Positions 8,871 to 17,211 of a stretch of DNA of 64,000 bases are shown piece by piece. This stretch comes from Halotalea alkalilenta (GTDB lineage Bacteria > Pseudomonadota > Gammaproteobacteria > Pseudomonadales > Halomonadaceae), in NCBI RefSeq assembly GCF_001648175.1, contig NZ_CP015243.1:1612001-1676000 (forward strand), written 5' to 3'. Under the pieces are notes generated by a model. It saw only the letters and a program-made list of their open reading frames with translations, was not told the DNA's origin and ran no database searches. A program made the position numbers and the translations under genes. Within the stretch, counting starts at the first letter, position 1. Each line of letters starts with the position of its first letter.

Positions 8871-10481
8871 ATGAATGACTTGCCTGCAGATCCTATCGGT
8901 GCCGCCTGGCTAGCTCAGGCCTATGGGGTGCTGCCATTGGGGCGGTTGCCTGTGATGAGCCGGATGGGGGGGCGACGCGCAACCCAGGTTAACGAGGGTT
9001 TCCGTTTGGAGACCTATACGGAACCCATGCGACCGGCTGCCGAGCCCGCTGCGCATCTGCAGTTCCACCTGCGGCATGAGGTGCCCCACCTGGAGTTTCT
9101 GGCCCGTCTTTTCGAGCGGACGGGGCCGGACTTCGTCCAGGCCTGGGTTGCGGGCGAACCCACCGGTCAGTACGCGCGCCGTGCCGCGTTTCTGTATGAG
9201 TGGCTGACGGGGCATGTTCTGGAGGTGCCCGAGCGGCTGGGCGGCAACTACGTCGATGCCATCGACGAGGCGAAATTGGTCGCGGCATCCAGCGACTGGG
9301 TGACCAAGGTTCCGCGCTGGCGGGTGAACGACAACCTGGCAGGCACACGCGAATTCTGCCCCATCGTGGTCAAGACCGACGCAGTAGAGACGGCAGCTGC
9401 ACTGGCAGTGTCGCGCCTGTTCGGCGAACTCACGGACGAGTTCGGCGAGGACCTGCTGCAGCGTGCGGCGGTCTGGATGACCTTGCGCGAGAGCAAGGCC
9501 AGCTTCGCCATCGAAGGCGAGGCCGACCGTGTGGGGCGGGTACAGCGTTTCGCCGATGTCATGGCACGACGCACAGGACAAGGCGAAGTACCGCTGAGCG
9601 ATGCCGCATTGGCAGCCCTGCAACAGGAAATATTGGGCGATCGGACCACGATCGCGCACTTCGGGATTCGGCAGTCGCCTGTGTTCGTTGGCGAAATGGT
9701 TCGCTACCAGGAGGTCGTGCACTACGTGGCGCCTGCGGCCGACGAAGTCGACGCGATGCTCGAGGGGCTGCGAGTGTTTCTCGACAGGACCGAGGGGCAG
9801 TCGCCGGTGATGCGCAGCGCCGTTGCGGCGTTCGGCTTCGTCTATATCCATCCGCTGGCCGATGGCAATGGCCGCGTGCATCGATTCCTAGTCAACGACA
9901 TCCTGCGGCGCGACGGCGTGATTCCGGACCCCGTGATCCTGCCGATCTCGGCGGTCATCACTGATGACGCGGGCGAGCGGCGTGGTTACGATCGGGTGCT
10001 GGACCAGGTGTCCAAGCCTCTGATGCAGGCCGTGCGCGACCACCTCGCTTTCGGGTCCACGCAAACCGCCTATCCGGACGGCGTGTCGTCGAATTTCGTC
10101 TTTCAAGGTGGCGACCAAGCCAGACCACTGTGGCGTTATCCGGAACTCGGGCCACACGTAGTCTTCCTGGCCAACATCGTCAGCCGGACTCTGACCGAGC
10201 AGATGCGCGAGGAGTCGCGCTATCTGCGCAGTCATGCGCGGGCGCGGGCGGCATTGAAGGAAGTGGTCGAGATGCCTGATCACCAAGCTGACCGGGTTCT
10301 GCGTTCGATCGAGCAGAACCGTGGCGAGCTGAGCAACGTGCTAGCCAAAGAAGTGCCCATTCTTGCACGGCCCGGGGTATGGGCCGAGATCGTCGATGCT
10401 GTCTTTCAGGCTTTGGGAGAGGAACGAGCAGATATGGCAGTGATCGACCGATATCGCCTCGGTAAACCTGTGGGGCGCTGA
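8871..10481 (+). CDS. Fic-domain protein (class II, N-terminal inhibitory helix)
   Basis: A 536-aa Fic protein. The catalytic loop HPLADGNGRVHR starts at His327, and the inhibitory motif SxxxEG (Ser211 to Glu215-Gly216, SFAIEG) lies N-terminal to it, as in class II Fic proteins, where the Glu blocks ATP binding until relieved. The expected activity is AMP transfer to a target hydroxyl. An N-terminal region of about 190 residues (typical of large bacterial Fic proteins) precedes it and a winged-helix-like C-terminal region follows. ATG 8871 lies after CGGGAGCCCATC. It stands alone, next to an integrase fragment, and is one of the few intact genes in this island. Confidence 0.9.
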   Translation: MNDLPADPIGAAWLAQAYGVLPLGRLPVMSRMGGRRATQVNEGFRLETYTEPMRPAAEPAAHLQFHLRHEVPHLEFLARLFERTGPDFVQAWVAGEPTGQYARRAAFLYEWLTGHVLEVPERLGGNYVDAIDEAKLVAASSDWVTKVPRWRVNDNLAGTREFCPIVVKTDAVETAAALAVSRLFGELTDEFGEDLLQRAAVWMTLRESKASFAIEGEADRVGRVQRFADVMARRTGQGEVPLSDAALAALQQEILGDRTTIAHFGIRQSPVFVGEMVRYQEVVHYVAPAADEVDAMLEGLRVFLDRTEGQSPVMRSAVAAFGFVYIHPLADGNGRVHRFLVNDILRRDGVIPDPVILPISAVITDDAGERRGYDRVLDQVSKPLMQAVRDHLAFGSTQTAYPDGVSSNFVFQGGDQARPLWRYPELGPHVVFLANIVSRTLTEQMREESRYLRSHARARAALKEVVEMPDHQADRVLRSIEQNRGELSNVLAKEVPILARPGVWAEIVDAVFQALGEERADMAVIDRYRLGKPVGR

Positions 10482-10605
10482 TGTAGAGCGAGCCTGCATT
10501 GGTTGTTGTCATCTGGCAACTATGGATTTTCATTCCAGCATCGGCGTTTGAACGAAACGGAGAGCACGCGCTTATCTGTGCGCTCCCGAATCAGGATCGA
10601 GCAGA

Positions 10606-10977
10606 ATGATGAAATACACCTTCATCCTGAAATACCAGCTTGCCGACCATGACTGCAATCCCGTTGCATTGGTCGAGCGCTTGGGTGAGGCCGGCTTCGA
10701 CGATGCTCTGGTCGGTATCGGACAGCCGGGCCGTCTGGCGCAGGAGTTAACCTGCGAGGCGTCGGATGCGGATGAAGCGGTTCGCAGCGCATTGGCCTGC
10801 GTGCGCCGCACCGTGCCCTCAGCCCGGCTGATCGAGGTCGCGCCGGATCTGGTTGGGCTGACCGATGTGGCGAAGGAGGGCGGCGGCTTTCGCGTTCAGT
10901 GTCCAAGGAGCTGGAAGCCTTGGTTGGATGAGAGGCGCTCTCGGCCAGAAGCGGACGCTCACCTTACTCGTCATTAA
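10606..10977 (+). pseudogene. Small HTH-type protein, C-terminus lost or replaced
   Basis: The first ~85 residues (YTFILKYQLADHD, DALVGIGQPGRLAQEL, LIEVAPDLVGLTDVA) resemble, by recall, a family of small DNA-binding proteins whose C-terminal half carries an HTH beginning GLTDVAELLG. Here the frame goes on as KEGGGFRVQCPRSW, with no HTH. Another frame of the same segment ends RLSRSVSKELEALVG at a stop, suggesting a second gene end fused in. The start is ATG 10606 or 10609, behind AGGATCGAGC. The function of the intact family is not known to me. Confidence 0.5.
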
Positions 10978-11400
10978 CTTCTTCCGCGCCAAGCTCACCA
11001 GCGGGTTTAGCAATGATCTCCAGCTCAATTGGGATATCGAGCTGATCCAGTCGATCTGCAGCTGCCTGCAGGCTGACCTTGCTGAAGAATGGGAGATCCA
11101 AGCTTCTATCTTTGTAGGGCTTACGCATTATTCCGTACACAACGGTGTACTCAGTACGGGCCACTTTTCCATTAATTGTGGGCAGTAGCGATAGAGAGCT
11201 TGCTCGCCGCTGCCTGACGGCTTTCCGAAGACTCTTTCTAAACTCTGCATCGCTGACCAGTGCTGCGGCGCTGACGATTCCCTGTGCCCAAAGATGGCTG
11301 ATGGGCCCGGAGGAATGACCATTATCGGCTGTGATCAATGAGCCCCGTAAATTCAATTGCCAAAACCATGGCAGTGACAACACTCGATGGGACATGATCA
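10964..11400 (-). pseudogene. DUF6119 (TIGR04141) protein, C-terminal fragment
   Basis: About 135 residues resemble the C-terminal end of the sporadically distributed TIGR04141/DUF6119 family: SSGPISHLWAQGIVSAAALV followed by TEYTVVYGIM and LPFFSKVSLQAAADRLDQL. Full members are about 500-550 aa. Upstream the sequence runs straight into the 3' end of a LysR gene, so the N-terminal three quarters are missing. The patchy distribution of the family and its neighbours here (Fic, TIR, hipBA) fit a defence island; the activity is unknown. Confidence 0.6.
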
Positions 11401-11434
11401 GCCCGCGCATTCAGACGGGTGAAGGCCTCTGAAT

Positions 11435-12343
11435 TCAGATTTGCCAAGTAGATTGAAAATCAAACGTTTTAATACTCGTGATTAAATCTTTAATCAAAAA
11501 ATTTTCATTGGCCTTCAAAAATGCAACACAGGTAAGCGCTAACGCCTGAAGGTCAGAAATTGGCGTGAAGGCAAGTGCACCTGACCGCGAATGCTTCAAA
11601 GACGCTGGAATAATTGCGTTTCCCACCCCCATTTCGACGTAGGAAAGGATTGTAGGAATGATACTTCGGTAAGAGTATTTTGGCACTAATCCACGTTCAT
11701 AGAAAAGGCGAGAGAGCAGGTCGTTAAAATAAGGGGAAATTTTATTGTCATATTCGATCAGTGGGCTTTGGATAGTATCGTTTAGGCTTACTGAGTGTGC
11801 GCTCGTCTTATCACTATTTGCTCTCCGACAAAAAAGTAGTGGCTCGGTATACAGCGTTTCTTGTTGCACATCAGGATCTGTGCTGACTGGCCGCATAATC
11901 GCAATGTCTAGCTTCCGCTCACGAAGTGATGCCACCATCTCTACGGAATTGAGCTCGAACAGTTCCAGATCGATGTCTGGCCTTGAGCTACGGAAATGGT
12001 GGATAGCGCCCGCTAGGGAGGAGCAGGCAGCGGTTGGCGTAAATCCGACTTTTAGAAAGCCCCCCTCACCATTCGCAACCTGCCTGACGCATCGCACCAT
12101 ATGGTCGGTATCTGTCTGTAGCTGTTTAGTCATTCGCAAAAGTAACTCACCCGCTGGGGTAAGAAAAACTGCTCGGGTGCTCCGCACGAACAATTGCACC
12201 TTCAAAACAGACTCCAGCCGCTTTATCTGCTGAGTGAGCGCAGGCTGGCTGATGAATAGGCTTACGGCTGCTTTTCGGAAATGAAGGTGCTCAGCCACTG
12301 CTACGAAGCATTCCAAGAGGCGGAAATCGATCATATTGATCAC
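11435..12343 (-). CDS. LysR-family regulator (probable regulator of asparaginase gene)
   Basis: An intact 302-aa LysR protein with a BenM/CatR-like N-terminus (DFRLLECFVAVAEHLHFRKA, FISQPALTQQIKRLE). Met4 (start 12334) is an alternative start. It is divergent from the asparaginase gene at 12500, and the 156-bp AT-rich spacer has TTGATC/GATCAA half-sites at 12336-12341 and 12360-12365. Its lower GC content resembles that of the asparaginase gene and differs from most of the window, so the pair probably moved together. Confidence 0.87.
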   Translation of the reverse strand: MINMIDFRLLECFVAVAEHLHFRKAAVSLFISQPALTQQIKRLESVLKVQLFVRSTRAVFLTPAGELLLRMTKQLQTDTDHMVRCVRQVANGEGGFLKVGFTPTAACSSLAGAIHHFRSSRPDIDLELFELNSVEMVASLRERKLDIAIMRPVSTDPDVQQETLYTEPLLFCRRANSDKTSAHSVSLNDTIQSPLIEYDNKISPYFNDLLSRLFYERGLVPKYSYRSIIPTILSYVEMGVGNAIIPASLKHSRSGALAFTPISDLQALALTCVAFLKANENFLIKDLITSIKTFDFQSTWQI

Positions 12344-12499
12344 CTGTGCAAAATAGTTCGATCAAAAAATACGAATAGATCTTATCAATCATGGCCTGTA
12401 GGATCAATTTTGCCTGCCAGCTTTGTAACGATCCAAACACACTTCTTAGCCGTGGTCCGCTCTTGGCGGGTCTCTGGCTGCCTTTAGGATAAGATAATA

Positions 12500-13612
12500 A
12501 TGAATCAGAAAGTTCTATCTAATTACGCTCGTTGCCAAGGCGCAGTAAAGCAAGCCGCAGTCGGAATGACCTTGGCATTGATACTTTCTCTGGTGCCTTT
12601 CAGCGCCAATGCTGATACAGCTGAGAAGCCGCACGTAGTGGTTGTAGGAACAGGCGGCACAATCGCTGGGTCAGGCACGTTGGCCACCGACACGTCGACC
12701 TACAAAACTGCTTCGGTGGCGGTCGATAAGATTCTCGAACAAGTGCCGGAGGCTGCAAGATTTGCCAACGTCACATCCGAGCAGCTGTTTCAAATTGGCA
12801 GCAAGAGCATGAACGAAGAGTACATGATCAAGCTAGCCAAACGAGTCGAAGCGTTGTCGGAAGACCCTAGCGTCGATGGTATTGTGGTTACCCACGGCAC
12901 AGACACATTGGAAGAAACAGCGTATTTCTTGAATCTGACCGTTCATACTAACAAGCCAATCGTCTTCGCGGCATCAATGCGCCCATCCACCGCTATTAGC
13001 GCCGATGGGCCTCTCAACCTGCTCGATGCCGTCGTCATTGCCGCATCCCCCGATGCGAAAGATAAGGGTGTTTTGGTATCGCTCAACGATGAAATCCATA
13101 GTGCCCGCGATGTCAGCAAAACAAACTCATTCAAAACTGATACTTTCAAATCCCCGTATGGTCCTCTCGGCTACGTAGTAGAAGGCAAACCCTTTTTCTA
13201 CCGTAATATTGCCAGACCTAACACGGTGAATTCTCAGTTTGATATCAAAAGCATTGATAAGCTGCCGCGCGTAGATATCACGTACCAATACACGAACAGC
13301 GACATGACGGCCTTCGACGCTTTTGTGAAGGCCGGCGCCAAGGCTATCGTAATCGCCGGAACAGGTAATGGAAACGTCTCTGATGCTCTGCTACCTGACC
13401 TTCAGAAGCTATCCAGTGAAACCATCTTGGTTCGCAGCTCTCGTACCGGTACTGGGTCGCTCTATCGCGGTGCTTCCTACGATGGGGATACCAAGAATGG
13501 CTTTATTGCTGTGGACGATCAACCACCAGTTAAAGCACGTCTTCTGACAGCATTGGCTTTGACCCAAACCAATGACCCAGAAGCTGTTCGGGAAATCCTC
13601 AACAAATACTAA
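12500..13612 (+). CDS. ansB: Periplasmic type II L-asparaginase / glutaminase-asparaginase
   Basis: 370 aa with a Sec signal peptide (hydrophobic stretch about residues 20-36, likely cleavage after SANA-39). Both signature motifs are present: TGGTIAG with nucleophile Thr54, and HGTDTLEE with Thr134/Asp135. The AMRPS-type motif (ASMRPST) and RDVSKTNSF with the catalytic Lys follow. It hydrolyses periplasmic Asn and, in the Pseudomonas-type enzymes it resembles, Gln, feeding Asp/Glu and ammonia to the cell. AGGATAAGATAATA precedes the ATG. Its codon use is more AT-rich than the flanking chromosome. Confidence 0.93.
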   Translation: MNQKVLSNYARCQGAVKQAAVGMTLALILSLVPFSANADTAEKPHVVVVGTGGTIAGSGTLATDTSTYKTASVAVDKILEQVPEAARFANVTSEQLFQIGSKSMNEEYMIKLAKRVEALSEDPSVDGIVVTHGTDTLEETAYFLNLTVHTNKPIVFAASMRPSTAISADGPLNLLDAVVIAASPDAKDKGVLVSLNDEIHSARDVSKTNSFKTDTFKSPYGPLGYVVEGKPFFYRNIARPNTVNSQFDIKSIDKLPRVDITYQYTNSDMTAFDAFVKAGAKAIVIAGTGNGNVSDALLPDLQKLSSETILVRSSRTGTGSLYRGASYDGDTKNGFIAVDDQPPVKARLLTALALTQTNDPEAVREILNKY

Positions 13613-13832
13613 GATTGATCAAGTCAAATTCAAGATTTTTTGACCTGCTAGCATTTCCCTCGCCAAATTCCGGCAGGTATCTGGCGAGGTTCTAGCCCTT
13701 TCAAGGGCCTGCTAGGTCGTATCCTAATCCGGCTAGGCGCTCACTTACGGCCACCCATTCATTGCCGTCTAGACTTCTTTACCTCCTTCTGTCGTGACAT
13801 CTCAAGACTCTTGTAGACTGATTGCTATCGAC
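13613..13832. other. Short gap with weak hairpins downstream of ansB
   Basis: Contains an 8-bp perfect inverted repeat (CCTCGCCA 13658-13665 and TGGCGAGG 13682-13689) and a 5-bp stem at 13695-13708. Neither is followed by a convincing T-run, so a terminator for ansB is possible but not certain. No gene is seen. Confidence 0.35.
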
Positions 13833-14012
13833 CTATTGAGGCAGAGTACCGAAGGAACTGGAAGTCGGAGGTCGCACGATTTGTCCGTCGGGTGCGTAGT
13901 AATCCTGATCGACGCCGTTTAGCAAGCGACTGAGCCGATGGAAATGCGTGCCGGTACCAAGACCGCGCAGTCCGGACTTCTCGCCTTAAGTCATCTGCAT
14001 GCGCGCGCTCAT
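13833..14012 (-). pseudogene. Small unrecognised protein with internal stop
   Basis: From ATG 14012 the frame reads MSARMQMT, then a TAA at 13986-13988, then about 50 protein-like residues (GEKSGLRGLGTGTHFHRLSR and DQDYYAPDGQIVRPP) to a TAG at 13833. It lies directly downstream of the broken TIR gene on the same strand and shares its decay. I do not recognise the family. It may simply be the 3' part of a larger lost gene. Confidence 0.35.
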
Positions 14013-14045
14013 TCCAAGGATCGGAAGTAGGCTATTCACTGTTCG

Positions 14046-14976
14046 CTATTGTGACTTCCCTAAACGTTGACGGTTATTCACCAGGTCATCCGCTTCGAAA
14101 GTGAACGGTTCGTCGATTTTAGCCATCCTAAAGAATCTAGAGGCCAGCAGAGCGCTTACTTTGTTCAGCACCCCCTGTTCCCTTTCGCCAGTTAGTTGTG
14201 GAAAGAATGTCGATACCACTGCGGCGGCCAGAGAGCGCATTTCCGACGAGGATTTGGTCGTACTCCCAATGCCAGCGCCCCTTGGTAGGAAAGAATGTTG
14301 GTTGGTCGTCTTCAAGCAAGTAATTCCAGTTACTGCTTTCCCACATCCATTGAGATGGTTTCATTAGGTAGGGCATTGCAGCATCAGGCCGCACCGTCAC
14401 CTCATGATTCCGGCCACTATCCCAGATCGTCAATGGACGTCGCTTCAGAAAGCTTAGGGCTCTCTGTCTCAATTGGTAGACTGCCAATCCATTGTTAATT
14501 TCACTCTGTAACTGCGCCTGGCTCGATCACTCAGCTACGCCCAAAATGATCCTCCCTAGGTCGAGGTTCCGGCTATGCAATGGCTGCAGATCTAAATAGA
14601 GACGACCTATTAAGGGGACAGAGATACGTTCTGCACAGCCTAGCTCCAGAATCAGTGGAACAATACTGGCTTCCGACTCGTCGGCGATCTGTGTCAACAG
14701 ACGTAGCTCTCCGTTCAAGCCCGATCCAACTCGCTGAGCCGCCTCCAGATAGTCTTGATCGCCAAAGCACAGGACAAGAAGTGGGCGTTTTTCCAAAGCT
14801 TTATCAATGGCGCTTTCGACTAGTTCGCCCAATGGCACGTTGTCACGATCCCAGAAAATATCGTGATTCCAATCTAGGCTAGAAATAATACCTTGGCGAA
14901 CCCACTCTTTTTTCTGAACTTCTGAGCCCTAGGCGTACGAGATGAAGATAGAGTCGCCGTTCTCTGCTGTTGCCAT
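14046..14976 (-). pseudogene. TIR-domain protein, broken by two stops and a frameshift
   Basis: Reading back from ATG 14976 gives MATAENGDSIFISYA, a TAG (14929-14931) where the TIR box 1 motif (FISYAW) would have Trp, then GSEVQKKEWVRQGI, NHDIFWDRDNVPLGELVES, KRPLLVLCFGDQDYLEAA and EASIVPLILE: an almost complete TIR domain of about 140 residues. A TGA at 14527-14529 interrupts it after LGVAE. The same frame stays open through QLRQRALSFLKRRPL and WHWEYDQILVGNAL, then shifts near 14230 into LAAAVVSTFFPQLTGEREQG, ending at 14046. The total is about 310 codons. Intact relatives would be NAD-cleaving or signalling TIR effectors; this copy is dead. Confidence 0.78.
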
Positions 14977-15213
14977 CTGTTCTATCCGCCGGACCGTCGG
15001 CTCGTGCTGCCAAGTTACCGTCTCGCTGGCCTGGCTATTATGAGGTGAGTATCAATGAAGCTCATCTTAAAGGGAATGATCAAAGCAGATGAGCCACTGA
15101 TATAGCAGGCCATCGAGGCTTCGAGCGGATACCTCGAAGCTGTATGCCAGATACTTGGCGAATATCTGATATCCAGCTGTTGCGCGTTTAGCTGAATTCC
15201 AGGTATCCAATAG
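14977..15213. other. Gap between TIR and hipB remnants
   Basis: No intact gene. A plus-strand stretch at about 15075-15190 reads like a short protein tail (QAIEASSGYLEAVCQILGEY) after an in-frame TAG, probably another remnant. I cannot name it. Confidence 0.3.
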
Positions 15214-15476
15214 GCCTTCGTTATCACATCGCTGGTCACTGCCGTCCAACTTGGCACGGTGCTTAAGGTTGCACGCAAGTCGCAGGGGCTGACCCAATCG
15301 GCGCTGGCTGCTCTTATTGGCCTGAGCCAGTCGCGGGTCTCTCATTTAACTCAATGCCCACGAGCTGAGCGTGGAGTAACTCTTAGCCTGGTGCGCTGCG
15401 CTCGCTGGGTCTGGAGTTGACCATTGGAACCTGTGGCAGCCCTGTGGGGTCGTCTGCCGCGCAAACGGATTGGTGA
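15214..15476 (+). pseudogene. hipB: HipB-like antitoxin, stop plus frameshifts
   Basis: The Xre-type HTH is clear: QLGTVLKVARKSQGLTQSAL and LAALIGLSQSRVSHL. It is followed, after a frameshift near 15350, by NAHELSVE, a TAA at about 15388-15390 where HipB proteins have Gln (VEQLL), LLAWCAAL, a second frameshift near 15402, and ELTIGT. The last frame ends with TGA at 15474-15476, immediately before the ATG of the hipA remnant, the usual hipBA arrangement. The start codon also appears damaged. No functional antitoxin can be made. Confidence 0.72.
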
Positions 15477-15915
15477 ATGGGGCGTCGATCGCACAGCCGC
15501 GGTCTGTCCATCTGTACCAACGGTGTTCGCGCTGGACGATGGACGATTCCCGCTCGCAGAGAGATGGAACTGCAGTACGCCGTGGATTGGGTGGGTGTCG
15601 ACATCGGCCAACCGCTGTCGTTGTCGCTGCCGTTCAATTGGCTGAACCTGCCGCTCAAGGGCGAGAAGGTCGCCAACTAATTCGACAACCTGCTTCCGGA
15701 CAGCGATGCCATCCGCCGCCGCGTGGCCGAGCGATTCAGGACGGATTCGATCGACCCGTTCGATCTGCTGACAGCCATCGGACGCGATTGCGTTGGCGCC
15801 GTACAGATCCTGGAGGAGAACGAGGAACCGGAGGGCTTCGACCGTGTTGAGGCCTTGCCCTTATCCGAGAAGGATTGCACCAAAAGCTTTGGGCGGTCGC
15901 TGGCGAGCAGTAGAC
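15477..15915 (+). pseudogene. hipA: HipA-like toxin kinase, N-terminal remnant with internal stop
   Basis: ATG 15477 opens MGRRSHSRGLSICTNGVRAG and continues QPLSLSLPFNWLNLPLKGEK, a TAA (15678-15680), then FDNLLPDSDAIRRRVAERFR and DPFDLLTAIGRDCVGAVQI in the same frame. These are the N-terminal subdomain motifs of HipA Ser/Thr kinases (NLLPD and GRDxxGA). The TAA replaces the aromatic residue usually found before FDNLLP. The catalytic C-terminal ~290 residues are absent: the frame ends in unrelated sequence before the gene at 15929. Confidence 0.78.
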
Positions 15916-15928
15916 GCAAGGCAGCCGC

Positions 15929-16246
15929 TCAGGTGAGTGGTGAACCGACACTTGGTGAAAGGGTCTGGACTTCGACGTGCTTGATCTGCGTCATGTCGAA
16001 GCCGACCATGTCTTGCGTGAAACCCGGGCTCGCCATGTAGTCGCAGATCGCCTGCTCGGGATTGGCACCCTCTGCGAAGCGAAGCAGCGCCACGATTTCG
16101 CGCGGACGTTCCGCTACTGTAAAGAAGCCTTCAGTGGCTATATTCAGGGCCGCCAGACTGGCGACATGGGCATGCCAGATATCAAGGTAAGCGATGGTGG
16201 CATCGTCAGAAGCCAGAAAGTAGCGGCGCAGATGATAGGTAGCCAT
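15929..16246 (-). CDS. Small NIPSNAP-like protein
   Basis: 105 aa, no signal peptide. MATYHLRRYFLASDDATIAY and the tail YMASPGFTQDMVGFDMTQI match small NIPSNAP-like (dimeric alpha/beta-barrel) proteins by recall. ATG 16246 is chosen because GAGG lies 9 nt upstream; a frame extension to 16372 has no ribosome site and overlaps the SDR gene end. Proteins of this type often accompany oxidoreductase genes, and an SDR gene lies 61 bp upstream on the same strand. Function unknown. Confidence 0.72.
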   Translation of the reverse strand: MATYHLRRYFLASDDATIAYLDIWHAHVASLAALNIATEGFFTVAERPREIVALLRFAEGANPEQAICDYMASPGFTQDMVGFDMTQIKHVEVQTLSPSVGSPLT

Positions 16247-16307
16247 TTTATGATCCTCGACATTTCGATAGGTTTTGAACGAATGCGCGGGAGTGCCCGC
16301 TGGCATT

Positions 16308-17066
16308 TCAGGATCCGGCGTGGAGGTTCTTCCATACCGCGCCGTAAGCCCCAAGCTCGCTGAAGCCGCCATCCGCGGCGAGGTCGATGCCGGTGAGGAA
16401 GCTGGCGGCGTCGCTGGCGAGGAACAGGGCCACTTCGGCCATTTCCTGGGGCCGCGCCGCGCGGCCCAATGGCGTCAAGTCAACCAATTGGCGAAACAGC
16501 GCACTGTCGGGATCCATCATCGGTGTCGCTACGACGCCGGGATGGAGCGCGTTGACGCGGATGTTGGCTGGCGCGAACTCGATGGCCGCTGCCTTGGTCA
16601 GGCCGCGCACGCCCCATTTGGACGTAGAGTAGCCGGCAACCGGATGACCCATGATGCCCGCGGTGGAGCCCAGGTTGACGATACTGCCGCCGCCGGTGCG
16701 CTTCATCAGCGGTGCGCATGCCTGGATGCCGAGAAGCTGCCCCGTCAGGTTGACGTTCAGCATGCGATCCCATTCTTCCCGCGTCGTATCGGTAAGCGCG
16801 TGGCGAACGTTGGTGCCTGCGTTGTTGATGAGAATGTCGAGCCGGCCTGCTTGGGCCTCGATCTCGTCAACGACCCTTTGCCACGCCTGGGCATCGGTGA
16901 CGTCCAGGTACAGGAAGCTGGCTTGCCCCGTTGCGCCGATCTCTGCGGCCAGTGCCTGGCCTAGGAACACGCGGGCCCCCTCCTGAACGAACAGCCGCGC
17001 CTCTGCCGCACCCTGTCCACGCGCGCCGCCCGTTATCAACGCCACTTTGTGCTCAAGCCGGCCCAT
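16308..17066 (-). CDS. Short-chain dehydrogenase/reductase
   Basis: A 252-aa classical SDR. It has the nucleotide motif TGGARGQG (residues 12-19), NNAG, the catalytic Ser in VNLGSTAG, YxxxK in YSTSKWG and a PGVVATPM tail. The usual start is ATG 17066 (MGRLEHKVALITGG). Between beta-2 (GARVFL) and the helix GQALAAEIG about eight residues normally present, including the acidic residue that selects NAD, seem to be missing; this could weaken cofactor binding. It is divergent from the LysR gene at 17212 and upstream of the NIPSNAP-like gene on the same strand. Confidence 0.88.
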   Translation of the reverse strand: MGRLEHKVALITGGARGQGAAEARLFVQEGARVFLGQALAAEIGATGQASFLYLDVTDAQAWQRVVDEIEAQAGRLDILINNAGTNVRHALTDTTREEWDRMLNVNLTGQLLGIQACAPLMKRTGGGSIVNLGSTAGIMGHPVAGYSTSKWGVRGLTKAAAIEFAPANIRVNALHPGVVATPMMDPDSALFRQLVDLTPLGRAARPQEMAEVALFLASDAASFLTGIDLAADGGFSELGAYGAVWKNLHAGS

Positions 17067-17211
17067 GTCCTTTCTCCCCATGCAGTTCGTCGTACCTGCT
17101 GGCCATCGGCGCGGATGCGCCGTGAAACTCAGCGGTCAGCACAATATATTTACGTGTCCTCGGTTTGATTAGAGGCACTGTGGTGCTGATATTTCCAATC
17201 AGGAGTGTGGA

